DNA from: Chitinophaga pinensis
Lineage (GTDB): Bacteria > Bacteroidota > Bacteroidia > NS11-12g > UBA955
DNA: 64,000 nt
Direction of reading: 5' to 3'
Assembly: GCA_945871905.1 (NCBI GenBank)
Contig: CAMBXL010000006.1
Span: forward strand, 1 to 64,000
Both the position numbers and the translations under genes were made by a program. Position 1 is the first letter of the stretch, and each line of letters begins with the position of its first letter. The notes under the pieces were generated by a model. The model searched no databases and had not been told where the DNA came from. It was given only the letters and a program-made list of their open reading frames with translations. This document shows, piece by piece, positions 1 to 8,695 of this stretch.

Positions 1-683
1 TTTTTATTTTGTTTGTTTATTGACCAATAAGTATGTTGAGTAATTTTATCACCTTGTATTTCAAGATAAGTGCCTGCTTGTAATGATTTAATACCATTTA
101 CTAATGTTTCATGAGACGTTACGGTATGGAAAGTCAAAAAATCACCCAAGGCATTTTCATTGATCTGAAAAGCAGTATTTTGCCCCTTCATTATGGTCCT
201 TATTTCAGACGCAAAACTAAGTTGGTGATGCTCATTAACAAAATAGTACATTGGCTTAACGCCTAATCTATCTCTTATTAAAAAAACTTTATCTGCCATA
301 CAATCATACAAAGCAATAGCAAACATGCCATCTAAGTGTTCAACAAAGGAAATTCCCCACTTAAGGTAAGCCGCTAATATTACTTCCGAGTCGGTTTGTG
401 TTTTGAAATCATAGTCAGTTAAGCTTGCTTTAAGGGTTTTGAAATTATAAATTTCACCATTAAACACCATTACTACTTGTTTATTATTCGACCACATGGG
501 TTGGTGGCCAAGAGAAGACAAATCAATAATTGAAAGGCGGGTTTGTGCCAATGCAACTTTGTTATTTAACCATATTCCATCGTCATCAGGACCACGGTGT
601 TTCATTGCTGAAACCATTTTTTTGATGTCAATAGCGGCTTGTGACTGCTCTTTAAAATTAATAATTCCGCTTATTCCACACAT
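1..683 (-). CDS. asnB: Asparagine synthetase (glutamine-hydrolysing)-like, N-terminal part
   Basis: Reading down from an ATG at 683, the frame opens with MCGISGI and stays open to the window edge (about 227 codons), so the C-terminal synthetase part lies outside. Cys2 is the N-terminal nucleophile of class II glutamine amidotransferases, and the domain also shows RGPDDDG, NGEIYNF and RDRLGVKP. In the family this domain frees ammonia from glutamine for the ATP-dependent amidation domain. Such genes in polysaccharide loci often amidate uronic acids rather than make asparagine; that role is inferred here. The start overlaps the end of the upstream glycosyltransferase gene by 13 bases, so the two are probably co-transcribed. 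A second copy of this domain is in the fusion at 37014-40091. Confidence 0.9.
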   Translation of the reverse strand, partial: MCGISGIINFKEQSQAAIDIKKMVSAMKHRGPDDDGIWLNNKVALAQTRLSIIDLSSLGHQPMWSNNKQVVMVFNGEIYNFKTLKASLTDYDFKTQTDSEVILAAYLKWGISFVEHLDGMFAIALYDCMADKVFLIRDRLGVKPMYYFVNEHHQLSFASEIRTIMKGQNTAFQINENALGDFLTFHTVTSHETLVNGIKSLQAGTYLEIQGDKITQHTYWSINKQNK

Positions 684-1738
684 GCTGTACTGTTATAAAT
701 TTGATGGATAGATTTTGACCACATTTGTTGTGTTAATTTCAAACCATTTTGGTAACTATTTTCTGCCATTTGCCATAGTTCATCGTCGGTTTTATTCATG
801 ATTTGTTCCAGTGCACTTTGCAATTCAACTTGATTCAAAGGACTAAAAGAATAACCATTACTCAAATCGAGAAACAATGAGGCTGCACCTACTTTATTGC
901 TTAAAACAAGAGGCAAAGCAGACAAACTCATTTCGTGAACTACTACACCCCAAGGTTCGTAAACACTAGGCAATACAAAAACACCTGCTTTCATAATCTC
1001 CTCTTTCATATTTGATGGTTGAACAAAACCGTGATGAAAAATAGATTCATGTTCCACACGCTCCTCAAATAACTGACCTAGTCCATAGCAATGAAGTTCC
1101 CATTTATTGTTTTGTTTCGAATTGGCATTGATGAATGCTTGCCACAATGTATTTAGATTTTTCTGTGGAATATAGCGCGCCACACTGATTAAAGTTTTGG
1201 GATAAACGCTGTCTTTATTGGCTAGCTTTTGTTCACCAATTGTTTGGTATAAATCAACATCTGCCACATACAATCCTTTATAAATACACTTAGAATGAAA
1301 CCCTAATTTCTTTGCGTAAAGTGCTTGAGAATCGCCCGCCACAAATGCATAATTAAAAGATTTAAGCATTGTTTTTTTGGCAATCAAAGACCAAATTTTT
1401 TGTTTCCACGACCCTTGCCAAGGGGTATCTAACATGAGCACTTTGTGTTTGACTTGCGTCAATGACTTAGTTAGTTCAATATAAAATTTATTAATCCAAC
1501 CAGAGCACAATAAAATATTAGGATTAAAATCTTCGACTAATTTACTGATTTCAGTATGCTTTTGCGAATCGTAAGTAAACCATTTAGACCTTGGCAGTTC
1601 ATTAAAAACAAAAGGAGCTTCAGGGTTAATTGGATAGTGAATAATAAGTAATTCCGAATCAGGATAATCGTGCAAAAACTGCTTTAAACTTGCAATTGTG
1701 TATGCTGCTAACTCAGTATATAATATTAATACGCGCAA
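671..1738 (-). CDS. GT4-type glycosyltransferase
   Basis: A 355-residue GT-B fold enzyme that should move a sugar from a nucleotide donor to the growing glycan at the inner membrane face. The C-terminal half carries the donor-site signature VYEPWGVVVHEM (residues 259-270), with E261 and E269 forming the EX7E pair of retaining GT4 enzymes, and an ISVARYIPQKN loop near residue 184. The frame begins at TTG (1736-1738). No ATG lies near by, and the upstream ATG at about 1749 is followed at once by a stop. The gene heads a short unit with the asparagine synthetase-like gene downstream and faces the divergent wzy-like gene. Donor and acceptor cannot be predicted. Confidence 0.85.
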   Translation of the reverse strand: MRVLILYTELAAYTIASLKQFLHDYPDSELLIIHYPINPEAPFVFNELPRSKWFTYDSQKHTEISKLVEDFNPNILLCSGWINKFYIELTKSLTQVKHKVLMLDTPWQGSWKQKIWSLIAKKTMLKSFNYAFVAGDSQALYAKKLGFHSKCIYKGLYVADVDLYQTIGEQKLANKDSVYPKTLISVARYIPQKNLNTLWQAFINANSKQNNKWELHCYGLGQLFEERVEHESIFHHGFVQPSNMKEEIMKAGVFVLPSVYEPWGVVVHEMSLSALPLVLSNKVGAASLFLDLSNGYSFSPLNQVELQSALEQIMNKTDDELWQMAENSYQNGLKLTQQMWSKSIHQIYNSTACVE

Positions 1739-1744
1739 AATATT

Positions 1745-1761
1745 TACATTTGCAAAGATTA
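1745..1761. promoter_or_regulatory. Overlapping divergent promoters around a TTTGCAAA core
   Basis: The 33-base gap between the divergent genes holds TACATTTGC (1745-1753) on the plus strand, a full match to the Bacteroidota -7 element TAnnTTTG. On the minus strand AATCTTTG (1760-1753) matches 7 of 8 positions. Both share the palindrome TTTGCAAA. Starts about 7 bases downstream would give leaders of roughly 8 to 15 bases. No clear -33 TTTG was found on either side, so the call rests on the -7 elements and the lack of other space. Confidence 0.45.
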
Positions 1762-1771
1762 ACTATAATAA

Positions 1772-3007
1772 ATGAATTTCAAAACCTTATTGATGTGGTG
1801 TATGTTGATTTCAGTGTTTTTTACAGCATCTATCAAAAATGCGTTTGGGTTATTTGATTTTTATTGGTTTTATGTTGTTTATCTAATAGTTTGGTTGCGT
1901 GGTTTTTATGTCGTTGGATTTAAGAAAATTATCTTTAATGTTTTTTCTATTTCGTTAGGAGCAATTATTTTGTTAAGTGTCCTCAATTTCTTTCTATTTA
2001 ATTACCCTATTTTTGATTTAAGCAAACAAGCCATTGGCTTTATTTTCTGTGGGCTAGCATGGTGGTTGACCATGTACGAGTTTCAGCATGATTTTAAACC
2101 CATCATAAAGGCTTATTTGGGCATTGCACTTGTTGCAGCTGTATTGTGTATTCCCGAACAACTGTTGCACATTAACAACCTGCATATTACACCTAAGAAA
2201 GGCGCTTTTATGGGATTATACAGGTGTTATAGTTTTTGTGAAGAACCGTTTTACTTGGCTATGTTACTTGCCCCTGCATTGGTATGGTATTTACAACAAT
2301 GGTCAGTCCTTAACAAGTATCAAAAAATAGCTGTCTTTTTTCTATTAAATGGCTTATTCATGACCTTTAGTGGGGCTGCTTGGATAGGAATATTGGTTTA
2401 TGGTATTTTGGTCATGTTCAAAAAATCAAGTTTAGTTTACAAAGCTTTATTAATGATTATTATTACACTAATGAGTTTTTTAATTGGTAGTTATCATGGC
2501 ACACAAAAACGCATATCCGATACTGTTGAAATTTTTAAATCATTTCCACATTTACCAAGTTATCAGCAACTTATAAAAACAAATTCTTCATCACGATCCA
2601 TTTATCTGCATACAATTACGGCTTGGGAACAGACCAAAAAAAACCCCATAACCGGAGGTGGTTTGGGGAGTCATCAAGAGGCTTATAGGAGAGTTGTTAT
2701 TGAACCTTTAAATAAGAGGATAAAACCTTTTTCAGTTCATCTGAATGCAGCAGATGCAGCCTCGGGTTTAATTCGTTGGATATCCGAAATGGGCTTATTA
2801 GGGGGAGGCTTGATTGTTTTGTTATTAGTACAATTGTTGTACATTAAGAGAGGGGCTAACAATGAAGCGGCAGGCTCCTATTGGATTATCCATTTAATAC
2901 ACGGAGGGAACTATTTCATCCATGGCAGTTTCTTTTTTCTGTTCTTGAATTTCAGAACTTGGCGCTTGATTCAATTGAATAGAAGCAATAAAGAAAGCAA
3001 ACCATAA
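1772..3007 (+). CDS. O-antigen ligase/polymerase-like membrane protein (Wzy/WaaL family)
   Basis: A 411-residue polytopic membrane protein with many hydrophobic segments from residue 5 onward. Near residues 151-161 it has RCYSFCEEPFYLA, and at 291-302 NPITGGGLGSHQ at the start of a large periplasmic loop. That loop motif is typical of the O-antigen polymerase/ligase superfamily, which joins lipid-linked repeat units or moves glycan to lipid A. The start ATG follows the divergent promoter directly. It is the only plus-strand gene in the left 59 kb, and its last 114 bases overlap the 3' end of the opposing minus-strand gene of the same superfamily. Polymerase and ligase cannot be told apart from sequence. 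Confidence 0.75.
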   Translation: MNFKTLLMWCMLISVFFTASIKNAFGLFDFYWFYVVYLIVWLRGFYVVGFKKIIFNVFSISLGAIILLSVLNFFLFNYPIFDLSKQAIGFIFCGLAWWLTMYEFQHDFKPIIKAYLGIALVAAVLCIPEQLLHINNLHITPKKGAFMGLYRCYSFCEEPFYLAMLLAPALVWYLQQWSVLNKYQKIAVFFLLNGLFMTFSGAAWIGILVYGILVMFKKSSLVYKALLMIIITLMSFLIGSYHGTQKRISDTVEIFKSFPHLPSYQQLIKTNSSSRSIYLHTITAWEQTKKNPITGGGLGSHQEAYRRVVIEPLNKRIKPFSVHLNAADAASGLIRWISEMGLLGGGLIVLLLVQLLYIKRGANNEAAGSYWIIHLIHGGNYFIHGSFFFLFLNFRTWRLIQLNRSNKESKP

Positions 3008-4258
3008 TTGCCACGTGTAAGGATTGAGCGAAGCCACCATAAAACTTTCGAAAAATGCCATAAAAATAGTGGCAAAAACAAAAGGGACTAAACGACTGCT
3101 GTTGAATTGGTGTTTTACAACGTAGGTGATTAAACCAATTAGATAGGCCAATAAACCTAATAAGCCTGTATTGAGCCAAATGGTTAAATATGAATTATGG
3201 ATATTACCATAATTGTGAATCAACATGGGTAAAATTTTAACATAAGCTTTGTCCCATTTAGAATACTCCTCGTAAGAAAACCCATGGCCCAACCAATAGT
3301 TATTTTGAATTTCCATCCAACAGGCTTGCCATATGTAGATACGTCCCGAAGCATAAGAAAAGGTATCCAAGCGCAGTTCCTTTTCAAGGTCGGCAGCCAT
3401 TACCAACTGTTCAAATAAGAGCATTAAATAGTTATATCCAATAGCGATACCAATAATTAAAACCAAGCCTGCAAAAAAACGCACTCTAAAAAGGCTGAAT
3501 ACAAAGAAGATGGTTAATGCAAAAATTGAATTTCGAGAACTTGCTAAAACTATAGACAACAGAAAAACAGACAATATTGCCCAGAAAACACGTTTGCTGA
3601 ATATTTGAGGAATCTTTTCTTTAATTAAATACAAATTCATGATGAACAAAGTAGAAAAAATACCTACCCCATTAGGATTACGATGAATACCATTGAAACG
3701 ACCATACTGGGCGAAACTTGCAGGATTTACTCTAGACAATACAATGCTTATAAAATACAGAAAAGTAGTAGTAATAATTAGTTGTTGAAGAAATAACAAG
3801 CCGTCTCCCTTTTCAAAAATTAGCAGTAATAAAACTGGAATTATCCAAATAACTAATCCATAGGAAAATAACTTTTGCAATCCTACCATTGAAAAATTAG
3901 CGACCAATAATCCCAATAAAGCTATTCCTAAGTAGTACCCAAAATATCTAAGATAGGTGTATTGAAAATTTGTTTTGTTTTTTACAAATAACATGATGGC
4001 AATAGCCACAATGGCTAAGTCTTTTCCATTTTTGCCAGACTGAGAAAATAAACTTGAATTACTATCGGAAAACAACAATAAACTGGTAAAAACAATAAAT
4101 ACGTATCTGTAATTTTCTTTACTTATATCATTTAAAATGACCAATAATGCTGCAATCATTGCCACTATAGAACCACCAAACGAGGAAAGCACTAACAGCA
4201 ATAATCTTGCTAATAAAGGATAACAAAGTTTTAGGTAATATTTAAGCTCTTTGATCAA
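2894..4258 (-). CDS. O-antigen ligase/polymerase-like membrane protein
   Basis: A 454-residue polytopic protein. Wzy/WaaL-type features are RFNGIHRNPNGVG (187-199), SGRIYIW (304-310), LGHGFSYEEYS (323-333) and NIHNSYLTIWLNTGLLG (352-368). Arg and His in these loops are the usual functional residues of the family. It starts with TTG, whose bases form TTGA with the stop of the upstream GT4 gene, so translation is probably coupled. The hydrophilic tail after about residue 430 is encoded in the stretch that also encodes the C-terminus of the opposing gene. It is either the polymerase for this glycan or a ligase. Confidence 0.75.
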   Translation of the reverse strand: MIKELKYYLKLCYPLLARLLLLVLSSFGGSIVAMIAALLVILNDISKENYRYVFIVFTSLLLFSDSNSSLFSQSGKNGKDLAIVAIAIMLFVKNKTNFQYTYLRYFGYYLGIALLGLLVANFSMVGLQKLFSYGLVIWIIPVLLLLIFEKGDGLLFLQQLIITTTFLYFISIVLSRVNPASFAQYGRFNGIHRNPNGVGIFSTLFIMNLYLIKEKIPQIFSKRVFWAILSVFLLSIVLASSRNSIFALTIFFVFSLFRVRFFAGLVLIIGIAIGYNYLMLLFEQLVMAADLEKELRLDTFSYASGRIYIWQACWMEIQNNYWLGHGFSYEEYSKWDKAYVKILPMLIHNYGNIHNSYLTIWLNTGLLGLLAYLIGLITYVVKHQFNSSRLVPFVFATIFMAFFESFMVASLNPYTWQLWFAFFIASIQLNQAPSSEIQEQKKETAMDEIVPSVY

Positions 4259-5385
4259 GCTGTCAGAAACTTATTAAAATGTTGAATGTATTGGTGAATC
4301 ATTTGGCTCCAAAGATAAGACTTAACCTTGGTTTGAGATGCTCTTTTTTGGGACATTAAAGTCACTGAATTGCCATTGATATAAGACAACATAGCCATTT
4401 TTAAATCATTCACTTGATCTGCTTGTATTAAACAGCCATTTTCATGACTAACCAATTCAGATACAGCACCCACATCTGTTGCAATCACTGCCAATCCACG
4501 TGCCATTGCCTCTAAAATAACCGTGGGCATTCCTTCAGCGCGAGAAGGAAGCAACAACACATCTGCACTGTCGAGTATGGCTTGTATTTTACTTTCCTCT
4601 TTTACACTTCCCCAATACTTTATTTTGGGATTTTTTATTTGAAGTGTTTCAGGAATAGGTCCTATAAAATCAATCGTAAATTGATGTTCATTACTAATAG
4701 ATTGAATGACTTCTGCCAAAACATCTAATCCTTTACGGAATTCATATCGACCCACAAATACAAATTTTGTAGGCGTGTTTGCCTCTTTATCTTTTAAATT
4801 ATGATTAAACCAAGCATCATCTATCCCTATTCCACAATTAAACACACCTTTACAAAAAGGTTGCATAATAGCACTTAGTTGTCCTCCCAAGGATTGGGCA
4901 AACTTGGCATTTTTTAGGATACTTTTAGCGGGAATTTTCAATAAGAATTTTTCAATTTTATCTAGGTTTGAATAGGGTGTTTGAAACATTTCCAATCCGT
5001 GTAAATTAACCACAATAGGGGCTTTAAAATTGTTTTGATTCCAAGCCCAAGCTGTAAAACCTTGAACATATACCAAGTCGTACTGTTGAATAGATGCTTT
5101 ATAATAGTCCCAAAGTAATTGACTGTATCGCCAAGAATTATAAAGATAATGTCCGGGAAAAGGATTAGAAGAAGGGAAATTAAAATTATCAATTTGAGTC
5201 TTTATTAAGCCGGTTTTTTGCTGAACTTCATCAGTGCTTGTCAATTGATTGGGCGCATACACACAATGTGCTAAAGTAACATTGACACCTTCATTTTCTA
5301 AATATTGGGCCAAGTAGAAGGAATGCTTTTGCATCCCTCCCATTACAAAAGGGAAAATACCATCAGTCAATAGGAGAATTTTCAT
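4255..5385 (-). CDS. GT4-type glycosyltransferase
   Basis: A 376-residue GT-B enzyme. The N-terminal acceptor domain begins LLTDGIFPFVMGGMQKH, a glycine-rich loop typical of GT4. The donor domain has FVGRYEFRKGLDVL (210-223) and SRAEGMPTVILEAM (281-294), with the EX7E pair at E284 and E292, then ATDVGAVSELV. It is expected to be a retaining cytoplasmic transferase. The ATG follows the GT2 gene by 5 bases, and its TGA overlaps the TTG of the next membrane protein gene, which places it in a tight four-gene set (7336 down to 2894). Confidence 0.88.
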   Translation of the reverse strand: MKILLLTDGIFPFVMGGMQKHSFYLAQYLENEGVNVTLAHCVYAPNQLTSTDEVQQKTGLIKTQIDNFNFPSSNPFPGHYLYNSWRYSQLLWDYYKASIQQYDLVYVQGFTAWAWNQNNFKAPIVVNLHGLEMFQTPYSNLDKIEKFLLKIPAKSILKNAKFAQSLGGQLSAIMQPFCKGVFNCGIGIDDAWFNHNLKDKEANTPTKFVFVGRYEFRKGLDVLAEVIQSISNEHQFTIDFIGPIPETLQIKNPKIKYWGSVKEESKIQAILDSADVLLLPSRAEGMPTVILEAMARGLAVIATDVGAVSELVSHENGCLIQADQVNDLKMAMLSYINGNSVTLMSQKRASQTKVKSYLWSQMIHQYIQHFNKFLTA

Positions 5386-5390
5386 TTATT

Positions 5391-6146
5391 TTAAATATTA
5401 GTAATCAATGAATTAAAAAAATGTTTAAACCGCCTCAATATCCACAACGGCCAATATTTTTTTCCATATTGCCATTGTATTTTTAATTTTTCTTCATACA
5501 TTTTTTTAGTAAATACATTCGTTTTTGTTTCTTTATGTATTCTGTATTGAGCTATATGTTCTTTAATAAATTTAGCTTCTTTGTTTTTGAAAATCCATAA
5601 AATGAGTTCATAATCAAAACAGAATGAATATTTAACATCAAAAAGTGTTCTGTCAATTTGATTTAAATTAAAAAAACAAGCCGGTTGATGTATACTAGGC
5701 ATCATTGATTGGGTCAGTAATTTTTTAAAAGAAATTGATTCCCCAATAAATGGACTAATAATATTGTTATTTTCATCTATCACTTGACACTGACCATAAA
5801 TTAAAGCAATCTGAGGTGTGCTTATAAAAGCATCAACCATTAATTGAACAGCATTTGGTTCTAATAAATCATCTGAATTGATATAAGCAAATAGTTGGCC
5901 CTTAGATTGTTTCAAGCCCTTTAATAGCGCTTCTGTTTGTCCACTGTCTTTTTCACTTGCCCAATATTTGAGTGAAGGGCTGTAATGTTTAATAATCTCT
6001 AAAGATCCGTCTGTTGAACCTCCATCAATTATTATATATTCTATATTTTTATAAGTTTGATTTAATACTGATAAAATAGTCTGTTCAATAAAATTAACTT
6101 GATTGAAGGATGGCGTAACAATTGAAACTAATGGGTTTAGATTCAT
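5391..6146 (-). CDS. GT2-type glycosyltransferase
   Basis: A 251-residue GT-A fold enzyme. It shows the family start VSIVTPSFNQ (7-16), the nucleotide-binding IIDGGSTDGS (39-48) and the metal-binding NSDDLLEPNA (90-99, D92 and D93 as the DxD-like pair). Members of this WcaA-like group are inverting transferases that use NDP-sugars in the cytoplasm. The start ATG overlaps the upstream GT4 stop as ATGA (6143-6146). The sugar is not predictable. Confidence 0.87.
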   Translation of the reverse strand: MNLNPLVSIVTPSFNQVNFIEQTILSVLNQTYKNIEYIIIDGGSTDGSLEIIKHYSPSLKYWASEKDSGQTEALLKGLKQSKGQLFAYINSDDLLEPNAVQLMVDAFISTPQIALIYGQCQVIDENNNIISPFIGESISFKKLLTQSMMPSIHQPACFFNLNQIDRTLFDVKYSFCFDYELILWIFKNKEAKFIKEHIAQYRIHKETKTNVFTKKMYEEKLKIQWQYGKKYWPLWILRRFKHFFNSLITNI

Positions 6147-7336
6147 CTTATTTTTTCAAATACTGATAGTATCATTTGAGCTGCATGTTCCCATTGATAT
6201 TCCGCTTCAATTTTTGTTTTAAAGGTATTCCCTAAACGCAAACGCAATTCTGAATCTTCTATCAGCTTTATCATTGCACTTGCTATAGAATCTGCTCCTT
6301 TTTCAATCAATATTCCATCTTTTAAATCTTCCATAACATCATTCACAGGACCATTATTTGGAGCTATAACTGCTTTTCCCAATATCCCATACTCAAATAT
6401 TTTAATAGGTGAGCCATACCAATTGGACCCCGGCATAACACAGATGTCCATTTGCTTGATGTAAGCAGGCACATGATGGTGTGGCACTTTTCCAATAAAA
6501 TAAACCCATTCTGAAATCTTTAATTGCTCCACTTTTGTTTTTAAAGAGTCGAGCAAACTTCCACCCCCTACTATACACAATTGTGCTTTATATCCCCTGT
6601 CTATTACAAGCTTAAAGGCTGCAATTAAATCTTCTACATCGTGATGTGGTAATATAGAACCTACAAATCCTATAATTGGAACTTCTTTTTTAAAATTTAC
6701 TGGTTCTTCTAATACATTCTTCTGAGTAAATTCTTTGATGTTTATTCGATTTGGTGAAATACTTATTTTATTACTTTCAATCCCATATCGTTCTACTAAA
6801 AATGATTTTAAAGCACTTGACACAACCCATACTTGGTCGGCTGCTTTGTATTTTCTTTTTTCTTTAAAATGACCCAAACCTGTCCATAAACTACTTCCTT
6901 CTAAATGCTTCATTTCTTGAACAAAAGGAGAGTTTACTTCAATAAAATATTTAATATTATACTTTTTTACAACAGAGACTGATGAATCTTGCAAATATTC
7001 CGAGCGTTCATAAACCAAATCAGGTTGATGTTTTATTATTGCAGCTTCTAAGCACTTTGCAGCTCGACGGTCGTGCATCATCAAACGAAAATCTTTGAGA
7101 GTAACCCAAACATAGCGAGGAATTATTTTTTTAATCAATCCTTTTAACCCTGAGTGAGTTATAGCTTTTCCATCCTTGTAGGGCACTTCTTCTAATGTTG
7201 TACCACCCATTATTACGGGAATAACTTCTACCCCCTTATTTTGTAAAGCAATAATTGTTTCACGCTGATGGGTTGCATAACCTACCTCCGTAACAATATC
7301 GTGAGTTGGATGAGGAGAATAGAAGATTATTTTCAT
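6143..7336 (-). CDS. GT4-type glycosyltransferase
   Basis: A 397-residue GT-B enzyme. The N-terminus IIFYSPHPTHDIVTEVG is followed by a domain with VNSPFVQEM. The C-terminal half has GFVGSILPHHDVEDLI near residue 223 and SPIKIFEYGILGKAVIA near 310-326, where the IKIFEY glutamate stands at the second Glu of the EX7E site. This IKIFEY form is common among GT4 enzymes of capsule loci. It is the first gene of its set, directly after the 7.4-7.9 kb repeat array, so any promoter must be in or beyond the repeats. Confidence 0.87.
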   Translation of the reverse strand: MKIIFYSPHPTHDIVTEVGYATHQRETIIALQNKGVEVIPVIMGGTTLEEVPYKDGKAITHSGLKGLIKKIIPRYVWVTLKDFRLMMHDRRAAKCLEAAIIKHQPDLVYERSEYLQDSSVSVVKKYNIKYFIEVNSPFVQEMKHLEGSSLWTGLGHFKEKRKYKAADQVWVVSSALKSFLVERYGIESNKISISPNRINIKEFTQKNVLEEPVNFKKEVPIIGFVGSILPHHDVEDLIAAFKLVIDRGYKAQLCIVGGGSLLDSLKTKVEQLKISEWVYFIGKVPHHHVPAYIKQMDICVMPGSNWYGSPIKIFEYGILGKAVIAPNNGPVNDVMEDLKDGILIEKGADSIASAMIKLIEDSELRLRLGNTFKTKIEAEYQWEHAAQMILSVFEKIR

Positions 7337-7376
7337 TTATTGGGGGAATTAACTGGGGAGAGCAATTGGGGAAGAT

Positions 7377-7895
7377 TTAACCACAGAGAGCGCAGAGAAA
7401 ACACAGAGGGCACTATGTGAGAATTAAAAGGAGAACACAGAGATGCTCTTTGAGCATTTAGGAACATTTAACCAATTGGGACACTGGGTGCTTTTAACCA
7501 CAGAGAGCGAGAAAACACAGAGGGCACAAAGTGAGAATTAAAAAGGAGAACACTGAGATGCTCTTTGAGCATTTAGGAACATTTATCTAATGGGGACATT
7601 GGGTGCTTTTAACCACAGAGAGCGCAGAGAAAACACAGAGGGCACAAAGTGAGAATTAAAAGGAGGGCACTGAGATACTCTGCGAGTATTGGGGAACATT
7701 TAACCACAGAGAGCGCAGAGAAAACACAGAGGGCACAAAGTGAGAATTAAAAGGAGAACACTGAGATGCTCTTTGAGCATTTAGGAGCATTTAGGAACAT
7801 TTAACCACAGAGAGCTCGGAGAAAGCGCAGAGAGCACAAACTGAGAATTAAGAGGAGGGCACTGAGTGCTCTTCGAGCATAGAAAGTATATATTA
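7377..7895 (+). repeat. Family A repeat array (five units of about 90-115 bases)
   Basis: This fills the 572-base gap between genes at 7336 and 7909. Units begin with TTTAACCACAGAGAGCGC or close variants near 7377, 7494, 7608, 7699 and 7799. Each is made of AGAG-ending words about 9 bases apart (CACAGAG, GCGCAGAG, ACACAGAGG). Inside the units lie small perfect hairpins: ATGCTC-TTT-GAGCAT in several, ATACTC-TGC-GAGTAT in the third, TGCTC-TTC-GAGCA in the last. No ORF or cas-like gene belongs to the array. It is a mirror image of the array on the other side of the GxxExxY gene. Confidence 0.9.
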
Positions 7896-7908
7896 TTAAT
7901 TGTATTGG

Positions 7909-8289
7909 TTAAAGTTGACCATTAATGACTCTTTTTATTCCATCCTTTAATCTAAAAACATTAAAATTTATTAATAAACCAAGTTTAAATCCTCCAAGTT
8001 TTAAATAGGTAAGTGTTTGAGCAAGATGAACGTCATTTAATGATTCCACACTTTTTAACTCAATGAGAATAGTATCATCCACCAATAAATCAATTCTATA
8101 TCCACAATCTATTTTTACCTCTTCAAAAATTATAGGCATTGCCTTCTCTTTTTCAACTTTATGCCCTTCTTTTACTAACTTATAATATAAACATTCTTGA
8201 TAAACACTTTCTAATAAACCTGGACCTAGTGTAGTATGAACTTCTATTGCATGTCCTATAATTTTTGTAGCCAATTCATTTTCTATCAT
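7909..8289 (-). CDS. GxxExxY-family protein (PD-(D/E)XK-like fold)
   Basis: A 126-residue protein with the family signature GLLESVY (G24, E27, Y30) after IIGHAIEVHTTLGPG. The core has D66 (YRIDLLV) and E77 plus K79 (LIELKS), the D...ExK arrangement of the PD-(D/E)XK nuclease superfamily to which this family is assigned. No biochemical role is established as far as I know, and DNA cleavage is an inference from fold. It has the full family length. Inverted family A repeat arrays lie on both sides. It shares no pathway logic with the glycan genes around it. A second member lies at 32212-32583. Confidence 0.85.
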   Translation of the reverse strand: MIENELATKIIGHAIEVHTTLGPGLLESVYQECLYYKLVKEGHKVEKEKAMPIIFEEVKIDCGYRIDLLVDDTILIELKSVESLNDVHLAQTLTYLKLGGFKLGLLINFNVFRLKDGIKRVINGQL

Positions 8290-8324
8290 ATAAATTGATT
8301 ATTTTGGTTTAATTCTCCACCAAA

Positions 8325-8670
8325 GTTCTAAGATCTTCTCTGTCTCTCTTTTCTTATTATTCTCTCTGACCTATGTGCTTTTTCTCAGTGCTCTCTGCGA
8401 CAATTCCTCCATGCTCGAAGAGCATCTCTGTGTTCTCTTTTTCCCCTCTCTCTGCGCTCTCTGTGCTCTCTTAGTGTTCTATGTGGTTATCTTCTAAAGC
8501 TCGAAGAGCTTCTCTGTCTCTCTCTTCTTATTATTCTCTCTGACCTCTGTACTTTTTCTCAGTGCTCTCTGCTCCAATTCCTCCATGCTCGAAGAGCTTC
8601 TCTGTGTTCTCTATTTCCTCTCTCTCTGCGCTCTCTGTGATCTCTTAGTGCTCTCTGTGGTTAATTGCTC
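8325..8670 (-). repeat. Family A repeat array, mirrored, two long direct copies
   Basis: This fills most of the 406-base gap from 8290 to 8695. It reads as the reverse complement of family A (words such as CTCTGCG, CTCTCTGTG) and ends CTCTGTGGTTAATT near 8655-8668. It consists of two similar copies of about 175 bases, starting near 8334 and 8509. Hairpins inside are ATGCTC-GAA-GAGCAT near 8411 and AAGCTC-GAA-GAGCTT near 8497. Together with the 7.4-7.9 kb array it encloses the GxxExxY gene in inverted orientation. Confidence 0.88.
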
Positions 8671-8695
8671 TGCGCTTTTTATTGTTAAAATACTT

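Noticed and set aside
496..711. Plus-strand frame of 71 codons near the left edge.
   Set aside because: It is antisense to the clear N-terminal domain of the asparagine synthetase-like gene on the minus strand.
7377..7895. The regular array looked at first like a CRISPR.
   Set aside because: Units vary from about 90 to 115 bases, there are no unique spacers of constant length, the words repeat inside the units, and no cas-like gene is present.
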